A stretch of DNA of 49,550 bases from Tubiluchus corallicola (taxonomy: Eukaryota > Priapulida > Priapulimorpha > Priapulimorphida > Tubiluchidae). The stretch spans positions 1-49,550 of the forward strand of contig JAQGDQ010000529.1 of the NCBI GenBank assembly GCA_030141605.1, written 5' to 3'. A program made the translations under genes and the position numbers. The notes beneath the pieces are model-generated. The model searched no databases, was not told where the DNA came from, and saw only the letters and a list, made by a program, of their open reading frames with translations. Positions 40,540-49,550 of the stretch are shown one piece after another (positions within the stretch are counted from its first letter, which is position 1; each line of letters opens with the position of its first letter).

Positions 40540-40917
40540 TATTTTAATACTAGTGCACTGTAGAACGTTCTTTAGTATGTTTGTGTGTTCCAGTCTACTA
40601 CCAACTTTTGATAATGGTGCACTTGGCTTTCTGTTTGAAACGGGATCTGAGAACGGTCATTCTGTTTGCTTGTTGGTTCATCGTGTCACAGAAGATGAAC
40701 AGAACGGTGATAAAAGAAAATAGAATTTTGGGAATTGGAAAAATTTGAGGACTGAGAACTGCAATATTATCTTATTGCTGCTTGTTTTTAATTGAAGTTT
40801 CTTGAATTTCTTGTTCCTTTGACATGAAAGTAACATGAAAGTTACCTCTGAGCTAGAGCAATGTTTAAAAATAAATTGTAAGAACTTATGCAAGCTGTTA
40901 TTGACGCTTTTTAGAAC
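40540..40917. other. Upstream flank of the coiled-coil gene
   Basis: AT-rich; no TATA/CpG signature that I trust. The sequence gctttttag directly before the start codon could be a 3' splice site, implying an unseen 5' UTR exon. Confidence 0.35.
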
Positions 40918-41121
40918 ATGGAGAAGTACGCGGATGTAGAAGAATCGATAGAGACATTGCTCGGGCAGTTAAGCCCGGATTTGGATGACGCATGCGAGGC
41001 TCAGTTAGCGGCCCAACTCGGAAAGAATCTGCTGGCTCAGAATCAGGTGCTGAAGAGCGAACTTGCTCTGAAAGAATCCGATTATAACATGAGAGAACAA
41101 GCCATGCAGAAGAACGTGGAG
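40918..41121 (+). CDS. Adaptor-like gene exon 1: N-terminus with CC1-box-like AAQLG
   Basis: 68 codons from ATG to GAG, then gtaagt. It encodes MEKYADVEESIETLLGQLSP, then the AAQLG box at residues 31-35, then the start of the coiled coil (ELALKESDYNMREQAMQKNV). Confidence 0.78.
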
Positions 41122-44100
41122 GTAAGTTCAGTTTATTTAGCGCTTCACTCTCCTACATTAACGAATGTGTCTATTAAATTTCTCATCTTGCTTTCTATGC
41201 CAAGAAAATTAAATACAAAATTTGTAAAATACTCTTGTTTGATGGCACGGTTTGTGCCATGCTAGAATAACAGTGTCACAGCAATCTCATCACGTCGTGG
41301 TTGTGGTAGACGATACAGTGAGCTTAGCAACTGCATGCAAAAATAACAGCGCCTCAGCAATCTCATGATGTCGTGGTTGTGGTAGACGATACAGCGAGCT
41401 TAGCAACTGCATGCTAAAATAACAGCGCCGCAGCAATCTCATGACGTTGTGGTTGTGGTAGACGATACAGCGAGCTTAGCAACTGCATGCAAAAATAACA
41501 GCGCCGCAGCAATCTCATGACGTCGTGGTTGTGGTAGACGATACAGCGAGCTTAGCAACTGCATGCAAAAATAACAGTGTCACAGCAATCTCATCACGTC
41601 GTGGTTGTGGTAGACGATACAGTGAGCTTAGCAACTGCATGCAAAAATAACAGCAATTGCTGTGTTTGCAGATGTACTTTGTTTTAATTAGTAAAGTTTA
41701 TTTAATTATGGCTTCACACGAGAGGTTCCTGTATACGCTTGTACATACAGACAATTTTATTAACATAATGCCTTACCGAGTTTGTGGCCGCTAAACAGCT
41801 AGTTGCTTGTACCAATGATTATGATTTCACATACTTTCATTTCACGGAATTTTAGCACATCTGCCATCGTTTCAAGTTTGATTATACATTAACCCTTTCA
41901 GTCCCAAATTATTTTTTTAATAAGAAAAAATTTTTTGGCTTGGTACTTTTGTTCAGTATGTCCATCTTGTTTACACATAATAATTATTTTTTTCTACCTG
42001 TGCCTGCGTGCTAAATATAGCCTGTATCCCACGGGATTCATTGGGATTCAATGGAAGCATAAAATGTGCTTCATTTTGCAACTGCTGATAATTTTTTAAA
42101 GTATTTAAGACATTTAGTATGCATGCTATGCTGATCTGTACGAAGTCATCTCTAAAGTACTGTACCTTGCGCAGTTTTTTATGCTATGTAGATTTTCTAG
42201 TTTACCATTTTATCACAATTTTTAGTCTATTGTTATTGGCTTAAATCAAAATAACTATTAACAGATCAAATAACTGTCAGTTTTAAAATTTTGTTAATTT
42301 TAAAGGCAGAAAATATTCTCGTATCCGGGATGAAAGGGTTAAGCTGCTTATAGGTATTAAACTGTTGGTGAGATGTGAAAATGGTTGTGTTACTTGATGT
42401 ATGAATGCACAATACATTATAACAGTGATGTTCCAAGCCTGGCTTTATCCTGCTGTATTTATCTAAACTCATTATTAAACCTGTTTAATAGTAGTCACTT
42501 CTGTTATTATCGTTGCTGCCGTCGTTGCTGTACCTGCCGTCAATATTGTTGCACGTTCCAGGAAAATGGGTTTAAGCTGCTGTTGTAGATGCTTGTTTAG
42601 ATCCCTAGTAACTCAGCACTCAGCATGTCTGTTCACTTTTATGTGAAACTCATCTAACACTTCAATGTCCACAAAACCAGTGTGTTTCAATAGAGGTACC
42701 ACATTGATGCGGGATGCCGACACTGTATCTCGACACTAGGTGGAGGAGATGTACAAGCAGCCAACGGCTGGAGGGCAGAGGAGGTCAAGTGATCCAACGG
42801 CCATGTGTAGAGGAGTAAACCTTCCAAATAAGGGGTGGAGCCCCGAAGGCGGACCAGTGCAGCATGCTCACTGACTCCGGCAGCTCCTGCAGCCAACCTG
42901 GTGCCAAACGTATCGCTCCGCTTTCCTTTGGACTACACCAGGGAGGAAGAGAGGGGGTTCCTGTTGTCTGGGCAACTCAGGATCTCCATACACCTTGCCC
43001 AGGCGTGCGCCCTGGAGACGTTCAAGGATCGGCCTCTCTTGGCGCGCACTCCATTGTCTTCCGAGACAGAAGGATGCCAACAACAACAACTCACAGTCGA
43101 CGCTGCAGCTCCATCAATGTGATCAATAATTGACTCTCTTGGCGCGCACTCCATTGTCTTCCGAGACAGAAGGATGCCAACAACTACATTGATGATAGTT
43201 AACTTTATTCTAAGTGCCATTACAGCAAACAGCAAATTAGTTTTAATGAATGTTAGTCTCTGAGGAAGTATTTCTCAACAGAGTTTTAATTTTGTATTGT
43301 TTCAGCACTTATCACAGGAAAATTACAGCTTAAGACAGGAAGTGAATCGTCTCAATCTTTTGGCGCAAAGCCAACAGGAAGACAATGAAATCCTGGAGCA
43401 GGAATTCAGGCAAGAGAGAGAAGTGACAAAAAAGTTGAAAACTAAGGTAGCCATCCACGCGTTTATAAACATTGTGTTCTTCTTTTTTGTAGGCTTCTGA
43501 TGGGGCTGTAACGATACATCATGTGTTTCTGACATTTCTGACAAACTAATGGTGCGTTCAGACTAGAGAGTTCTCTCTCAGAGTTCTGGCAATAAACACA
43601 GCTTGTCTGCAAAAAACTCACGAGAGAAATCTCAACTACTCCTGGTGAGTTTGCATTACCTTGCAGAGAGAACTCTCAGCTGATCCTGGTGAGTTTGCAT
43701 TACCTTGCAGAGAGAACTTTCAACTACTCCTGTTGAGTTTGCATTTCCTTGCAGAGAGAACTCTCAACTGCTCCTGTTGAGTTTGCATTTCCTTGCAGAG
43801 AGAACTCTCAGCTGCTCCTGTAGAGTTTGCATTACCTTGCAGAGAGAACTCTCAACTATTCCTGGAGAGTTTGCATTACCTTGCAGAGAGAACTCTCAGC
43901 TGCTCCTGGAGAGTTTGCATTACCTTGCAGAGAGAACTCTCAGCTGCTCCTGTGGAGTTTGCATTACCTTGCAGAGAGAACTCTCAACGACTCCTGGTGA
44001 GTTTGCATTACCTTGCAGAGAGAACTCTCAACTACTATTGAGTTTGCATTACCTTGCAGAGAGAACTCTCAACTACTCCTGGAGAGTTTGCATTACCTTG

Positions 44101-47100
44101 CAGAGAGAACTCTCAACTACTCCTGGAGAGTTTGCATTCCCTTTCAGAGAGAACTCTCAACTACTCCTGGTGAGTTTGCATTTCCTTGCAGAGAGAACTC
44201 TCAACTGCTCCTGGTGAGTTTGCATTACCTTGCAGAGAGAACTCTCAACTACTCCTGGTGAGTTTGCATTACCTTGCAGAGAGAACTCTCAGCTGCTCCT
44301 GGTGAGTTTGCATTACCTTGCAGAGAGAACTCTCAACAACTCCTGGTGAGTTTGCATTACCTTGCAGAGAGAACTCTCAACTGCTCCTGGTGAGTTTGCA
44401 TTACCTTGCAGAGAGAACTCTCAACTACTCTTGAGTTTGCATTACCTTGCAGAGAGAACTCTCAACTACTCCTGGAGAGTTTGCATTACCTTGCAGAGAG
44501 AACTCTCAACTACTCCTGGAGAGTTTGCATTACCTTGCAGAGAGAACTCTCAACTACTCCTGGTGAGTTTGCATTACCTTGCAGAGAGAACTCTCAGCTG
44601 CTCCTGGTGAGTTTGCAATACCTTGCAGAGAGAACTCTCAACAACTCCTGGTGAGTTTGCATTACCTTGCAGAGAGAACTCTCAACTACTGGTGAGTTTG
44701 CATTACCTTGCAGAGAGAACTCTCAGCTGCTCCTGGTGAGTTTGCATTACCTTGCAGAGAGAACTCTCAACTACTCCTGGTGAGTTTGCATTACCTTGCA
44801 GAGAGAACTCTTAACTGCTCCTTGAGTGATTGCATTACCTTGCAGAGAGAACTCTCAGCTGCTCCTGGTGAGTTTGCATTACCTTGCAGAGAGAACTCTC
44901 AACTACTGGTGAGTTTGCATTACCTTGCAGAGAGAACTCTCAGCTGCTCCTGGTGAGTTTGCATTACCTTGCAGAGAGAACTCTCAACCACTCCTTGTGA
45001 GTTTGCATTACCTTGCAGAGAGAACTCTCAACTGCTCCTTGAGTGATTGCATTACCTTGCAGAGAGAACTCTCAACGACTCCTGGTGAGTTTGCATTACC
45101 TTGCAGAGAGAACTCTCAACTGCTTCTGGAGAGTTTGCATTACCTTGCAGAGAGAACTCTCAACTACTCCTGGTGAGTTTGCATTTCCTTGCAGAGAGAA
45201 CTCTCAACTGCTCCTGGTGAGTTTGCATTACCTTGCAGAGAGAACTCTCAACTGTTCCTTGAGTGATTGCATTACCTTGCAGAGAGAACTCTCAGCTGCT
45301 CCTGGTGAGTTTGCATTACCTTGCAGAGAGAACTCTCAACTGCTCCTGGTGAGTTTGCAATACCTTGCAGAGAGAAATCTCAGCTACTCCTGGTGAGTTT
45401 GCAATACCTTGCAGAGAGAACTCTCAGCTGCTCCTGGTGAGTTTGCATTACCTTGCAGAGAGAACTCTCAACAACTCCTGGTGAGTTTGCATTACCTTGC
45501 AGAGAGAACTCTCAGCTGCTCCTGGTGAGTTTGCATTACCTTGCAGAGAGAACTCTCAGCTGCTCCTGGTGAGTTTGCATTACCTTGCAGAGAGAACTCT
45601 CAGCTGCTCCTGGTGAGTTTGCATTACCTTGCAGAGAGAACTCGCAAAGCCATTCACATTTGCGAGTTTCCTTTTAGAGAGAACTCTCGAGAGAAAACTG
45701 TCTATTGCCACTCCATAAAAAAGCATTCACCGGACTTTCACTGGACTACCTAAGCTTATAACCTTTGACTAGCCACACTGCTATGAGAGCATAAACTGTT
45801 TTCAAAAACAAAATATGCCATTTGCTGTTTTTAAAAATAGTTTTTTATTGCTTCAGCAATGTGACGAAGTCACCCGGTTGCAGTCAGAAATCAGTGAGCT
45901 TGAAACCGAGAAAGAGAACATGATATCAGCAATACATGATCTACACAAGAAGGAACTTGGCTGCGTGACTTCGCATTACACGGAGAATCTGCAGGTGCAA
46001 ATCGTTAACCTGCAAGAACAACTGCAGGAACTTAGCTTGAAACTCGTAAGTCTTCGCGTGATAATTATAAATTCAGTATACCGTATATAATATTTTAATA
46101 TATTTTTACGTTAATGTTGTAAACTTAGTAACTGTACAGGCGACAGAACGGCTACTCTTGAATGAATGCTTATCTGAGTTTTTCTTTTTTAAAGGGGACG
46201 ACAAGGTAATTTTAAAGCATGTCTCAAAAAACTTTTCATACAAAGTTATATTACTTAGCTTTATGCTTAATTGCTTGAAAGACTTATGTATCTAGAAAGG
46301 AAAATTCTTGGTAATTTAAAATGTTCGCACCATTTGATAAAATGTCACTGGCTCATCTGTCCAAGGTGCAGCACTGACTCACCAAAAAACATATTTTTAA
46401 ACTTATTGATAAAATACAGTACTATAAACTTTTGCTTAGTTTTTAATCGAGATTGACCTTATTTTGTTGCCCGCTAATTAAACTACATGTATATTCTTTT
46501 CTCTGGATTACATAGAAAATGTCATAATTTTAAAAATTACTAATGTTTCCTAAATTAAACTGATAACACATTATTGCCCACCAGTGTCTAAAAAATCTTT
46601 TTATCTACATTCGGTAAAGGATAGCAGACTAGGTGACTTTATAGTCTTTTCGCTGTCCTTTCTCTAGTTCTAGATCTATCTATACACTTTAACCATTTTT
46701 CAAAACTTATTAGAGATTCTTTTATTAATCAGTTTTATTGTAACACTATAAATAGATAAATAAATTGAAATTGAATTGAAATTGAAGTCTGTCAGCCTCA
46801 GACTGCCTTGCCAAGCTGCAAGCAGAAATTGAAAAGTGTGTTTGAGAGTGTGTTCACTTTAGAAGCTTTACAAGATCATTCAGGAACCAGCGTTATGAAT
46901 GTAAACTTTTTCTGCCGACTTTATAAGTTTAATAGTCTATCCTAGTTTAATAGTAAAACCCAAATCGAGGCTGAGAAATGTAAAACGTGGAATAGTCCTG
47001 GCATTTGAGTGACTAGTAGTCTTGAGTGTATTCAGTGCTCGCTCATGTTCAAAATCATTTATTTGAGGCAGTGACGATTGATGCACACTGACCGCAGGGA

Positions 47101-49284
47101 TGAGAATTTTCCGGGGATACGCGGAATTCCGAGTTTTTGGAAGACCAGTAGTGCCATTTTTGTAAATCGCGTTGAGAAAATTCGTTGAGAAAATTTTTAC
47201 GAACCCAGTACATTATTTCACAAGCTGACCGCTAGTTGGCAGGCCGTCACTTTGTTTACATCACGTACATCAGTGTAACCACGTGTATATCTCTATGTAT
47301 AAAAATATAGAATCAATTGTGCGGAGTTATTTGAGTCAATTGCAGACAGTTTTTATATACTTTTGTATAGGAGCGGCCAGTACTTAGGCGTTTTTGAGAC
47401 AATTAGGTATCATGTATCCTTGATAGTTGGGTATTTTAAATTATGCATGAAACAAGGTAATTGATATTTTAAGTCCACTTAGAGGTTCTCTATGGTCACA
47501 AAATTGCAATTTGTTGCTGGCTTCCCTTGAACCCCATTGGGGCTCTAGGTGGCCCCAAAAACCCCCGGCGTGTTTCAGAGTTTTTTGCAATTTGTCATTC
47601 TCATCCCTGCGACTGGGAATGCCATGAACTACAAAAGAAGGCACCTCATGGCTCCATAATTCACAGCATGGAGCTAATTTGGTTTACGTGTAATTTAAAA
47701 ATTGCCTGTCGCCGTTTTAGGAAACTCAGCAGAAGAATCTGGAAGAACTCCAGAACAAATCTGACCATTCCATAGATGCAATGAGCAGCGCGTCCGATCT
47801 TGATCTGGAAAGAGGTGGCGGGGATGCAGATGGAGTTTTCGGACAGGTAGTTACTGACATTAACAATGTTTTTTAATTGTTGTAACAGGTGTCCATGGCA
47901 ACGAATGGCTCTCAGCACAATATGTACAGCGGTTTTTGTATGTTTTAGTATGTGAATTTTGTTGGGGCATTAGATATGATAAAAAAACATGAGATTTGCT
48001 ATACTAATGAAGTCTGATGAGTATGAATTCGTATGTTTAAATATATGCAATATAGTTATTGTGACTTAATACTGTATTTTGTGGTTTCTTATTTGCTTAT
48101 AGGAGCATGCAAAGTTAACATGTTCAGCTGATGTCTGTCAAGATGCAAATACTGCTAAAGTGCTGTCGTGGCGGAACAATTATGCACTGACGAATGCTGG
48201 GAAAGACGTATCTGCTAAAATAATTGAATTTTCACTTAATGAGAGCTCACACACAAGGCAAAATAACGACATTAATACGTCACCTTCTAGCAATGGGCTA
48301 GGTAACAAGTTGGTAGATATTAGCAGCAGTACAGAAGACTACAGCGAGAACACTGTCTGTGATGTGGCAAGGATGGACGTTGGGACTAAAATTAACATGG
48401 AAGAAATTCGTCGTGTTAAACTTCCGCAGTGTGAACAAAATCTCAGATTTTACGGTGAAATCGCCAAGTTCTCACCAGCGAAACACGATGACGTGCTGGA
48501 AAGTGACGTATTAGACGGTAGCTATGACTGCAGTTTATTATGCTCTCCCACTGTGATGCAAAATGACGAAGATGCTTTGTGCGCTGGGATGTCATTGAAG
48601 GACGAGTTAGAGAAGGCACTTACGCCTGGTTCACCTGATCATTCCGAACTTGAACGTTCTGCCGTTGACGTTTTTCCCGACGGCGGACAGGTGGCACTGC
48701 AACAAGTTGATACTGCTGAGAATGACCCACTTTTCACGGCAGTTCCGTTGTCTCTAAGTGATTTGTCAACTGAAGAAATTGACGATGATGAGCCAGTCGG
48801 TGATTCTTTCCCTTCTTCTGGGGATGAGAAAGCAGATGATTATGTTTGCAGAAACGATTCCGTTGCTTCTGAAAACTTGGCTGCAATACAGGCGTATCGT
48901 CTATTGAATAAACTCGATGATGCTAACATAACAGTCAATGAACCTGCACCAATTTGTGGTGCTGTAGAGCTTGAAGAAGCTGCCTGCCTTCCACTTGAAG
49001 ATGCAGCAATAAGTGGTGTCATACCTGAAGTAACTGTTGCTGAATTTGTTTCTTCTGAAGTGGAGGTTGTGTCGGATGATGACGTAGGAAGTTGGAGTTG
49101 GAAGGATTCGAAAGCAGAATGCCGCATTCAGTCTGAAGACACTGATAAATCACAGGCTGATGTCGTAGTTGAGGACATCGTTGGGCTGTCACATTATGCT
49201 GGTTTATTAGACGATGCTGTTACTTCTGCTCACGAGGTATTGTCAGATGAAAGAGAAGTTGTCACACAAGATGACGATGTTCAG
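40918..49284 (+). CDS. CC1-box coiled-coil protein, candidate dynein-dynactin adaptor; 5 exons, 3' end uncertain
   Basis: Exons are 40918-41121, 43306-43446, 45857-46045, 47721-47846 and 48103-49284, all in phase 0 and giving 614 codons. Residues 31-35 are AAQLG inside LAAQLGKNLLAQN. This fits the CC1 box (AAxxG then LL..N) with which BICD/BICDR, TRAK/HAP1, Spindly and CDR2-type proteins contact dynein light intermediate chain. Residues 35-205 are heptad-rich coiled coil. Residues 384-390 read SLKDELE, like the Spindly motif (SLxxEhE) that contacts the dynactin pointed end. The C-terminal exon is strongly acidic and low in predicted structure. The ATG has a good context (aacATGG), and an in-frame TAG lies just before it. 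That TAG is also part of a possible acceptor (gctttttag), so a 5' UTR exon may lie upstream. The orthologous family is not recognised with confidence. Confidence 0.75.
41266..41660. repeat. 76-bp minisatellite, 5 copies
   Basis: aataacag(c/t)g starts at 41266, 41342, 41418, 41494 and 41570, with a partial at 41646. Units contain gcaatctcat.acg, gtggttgtggtagacgatac and gcttagcaactgcatg. It lies in intron 1 of the coiled-coil gene. Confidence 0.95.
41661..42680. other. Intron sequence without recognisable features
   Basis: AT-rich sequence within intron 1. Nothing is recognised. Confidence 0.4.
42690..43190. repeat. GC-rich repeat-like block with internal 102-bp duplication
   Basis: The base composition jumps to GC-rich against AT-rich surroundings. 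ttggcgcgcactccattgtc and ttccgagacagaaggatgcc occur at 43039 and again at 43141. It probably derives from a retroelement 5' region; no intact ORF supports a gene. Confidence 0.45.
43306..43446 (+). CDS. Adaptor-like gene exon 2: coiled coil
   Basis: 47 codons between tgtttcag and gtagcc, phase 0. It encodes HLSQENYSLRQEVNRLNLLA and on to KKLKTK, with clear leucine/hydrophobic heptads. The donor (AAG|gtagcc) is weaker than the others. Confidence 0.78.
43587..45711. repeat. 44-bp minisatellite, about 46 copies, inside an inverted-repeat element
   Basis: The units run 43621-45659: agagaactctcaactactcc, then tggtgagtttgcattacctt, then gcag. Most copies are 44 bp; a few lack 3-4 bases (actattgag, actggtgag). 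The array sits between tggcaataaacacag (43587) and ctgtctattgcca (45699-45711), which are inverted relative to each other, suggesting growth inside a MITE. It lies in intron 2 of the coiled-coil gene. Confidence 0.93.
45857..46045 (+). CDS. Adaptor-like gene exon 3: coiled coil
   Basis: 63 codons between gcttcag and gtaagt, phase 0. It encodes QCDEVTRLQSEISELETEKE and ends in LQEQLQELSLKL, continuing the heptad pattern. Confidence 0.8.
46193..46445 (+). repeat. Dispersed intronic repeat, family 1, copy
   Basis: Shares ttaaagggga, taattttaaagcatg, acaaagttatattacttagc, gcactgactcaccaaaaaac and cttattgataaaatacagta with 25993-26420. Confidence 0.65.
46600..46786 (+). repeat. LINE 3' end with (AATTG)n-like tail
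   Basis: AT-rich sequence ends ataaataaattgaaattg, then aattgaaattgaag, a simple-repeat tail typical of some LINE 3' ends. No ORF. Confidence 0.45.
47094..47610. mobile_element. MITE-like element with GCAGGGATGAGAAT ends
   Basis: gcagggatgagaat at the left (47094-47107) and attctcatccctgc at the right (47597-47610) are inverted. The flanks share only actg, so a target duplication, if there was one, has decayed. Ends starting CAGGG suggest hAT. Confidence 0.6.
47721..47846 (+). CDS. Adaptor-like gene exon 4: end of coiled coil
   Basis: 42 codons between ccgttttag and gtagtt, phase 0. The first third (ETQQKNLEELQNK) finishes the coiled coil. The remainder is a Ser/Asp/Gly linker (SSASDLDLERGGGDADG). 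Confidence 0.75.
48103..49284 (+). CDS. Adaptor-like gene exon 5: acidic C-terminal region with Spindly-like motif
   Basis: 394 codons from the acceptor cttatag to CAG at 49284, phase 0. It is rich in Asp, Glu and Ser. GMSLKDELEKAL (S384 at 48592) resembles the dynactin-binding Spindly motif. After CAG the sequence is GTATAAG. This can be read as a splice donor, which would keep phase 0, or as Val plus a TAA stop at 49288-49290. Whether this is the last exon is therefore open. Confidence 0.75.
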
Positions 49285-49290
49285 GTATAA

Positions 49291-49550
49291 GCTTAATTCT
49301 TTTTTAAATTAGACTTTTTTGCTTCAGGAATACGGTAAGTGTTAATTTAAAGATTTGCCGTTTAGTGGCGTTTTGTTTTAACGATGCTGAATATCTGACG
49401 TCTTTTCTTCACTTCACAACGGCACACGTTTTATTTTAATGACAATTTTTTCTTTACTCAAAACCAATTTTTATTTTATCAACATCATTTTTACCTAATA
49501 TGATGCATTAAAACAATGCATATTGTGTTATTTTCTTCTAAAACTGCACA
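49291..49550. other. Flank after exon 5, no feature seen
   Basis: AT-rich. It is 3' UTR if the TAA at 49288-49290 is the stop, or intron if the GTATAAG donor is used. No AATAAA is evident. Confidence 0.4.

Noticed and set aside
42835-43133. Overlapping GC-rich ORFs (95 and 89 codons) as an exon
   Set aside because: Open in several frames at once with an internal duplication, fits a retroelement-derived block, and no phase-0 splice sites fit the coiled-coil gene.
43705-45753. ORFs of repeated AERTLNYSW-type units as a gene
   Set aside because: Each 44-bp unit shifts frame; the array is intronic between well-supported exons.

Overview
The window is animal nuclear DNA from an AT-rich invertebrate genome. 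Small exons with GT-AG introns, several LINE and MITE families and very heavy tandem repetition support this. I cannot name the species. A marine invertebrate (cnidarian or lophotrochozoan-like) is a guess from the receptor type and the LINE families.

Two genes can be supported, both on the plus strand. The first fills 1001-36766. It is the 3' part of a leucine-rich-repeat G-protein-coupled receptor (LGR, glycoprotein-hormone-receptor superfamily). Twelve exons are in the window, and the signal peptide and first repeats lie upstream. Nine exons encode LRRs and keep phase 2 at both edges. Two more encode the last LRR and the hinge. The last exon (35163-36766) encodes the end of the hinge, all seven membrane helices and a cytoplasmic tail of about 240 residues. 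The second gene (40918 to at least 49284, five phase-0 exons) encodes a coiled-coil protein with an AAxxG (CC1-box) motif near its N-terminus and a Spindly-like SLxxELE motif in an acidic C-terminal exon. This points to a dynein-dynactin adaptor, by motif only.

Nearly everything else is repeat. The introns hold trinucleotide arrays (1.1 and 2.7-3.4 kb), a GATGT satellite (7.7-9.4 kb), a 56-bp array (12.5-13.6 kb), a polypyrimidine tract (14.8-15.6 kb), a 44-46-bp array (16.4-18.9 kb), and 28-bp, 83-bp, 27-bp, 86-bp, 76-bp and 44-bp arrays further on. Interspersed among them are degraded LINE reverse-transcriptase fragments (85-789 minus, 10482-11220 minus, 19425-20256 plus), LTR-like pieces, and several non-autonomous DNA elements. 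These elements include a hAT-like one with a perfect 8-bp target duplication, a pogo-like one, TTAA-flanked elements and a long foldback element just before the receptor's last exon.

The most unusual signal is that three independent intronic minisatellites repeat splice-acceptor-like motifs in every unit. The one at 43.6-45.7 kb repeats a strong donor-like motif as well. The two genes show no evident functional link; they are neighbours about 4 kb apart.
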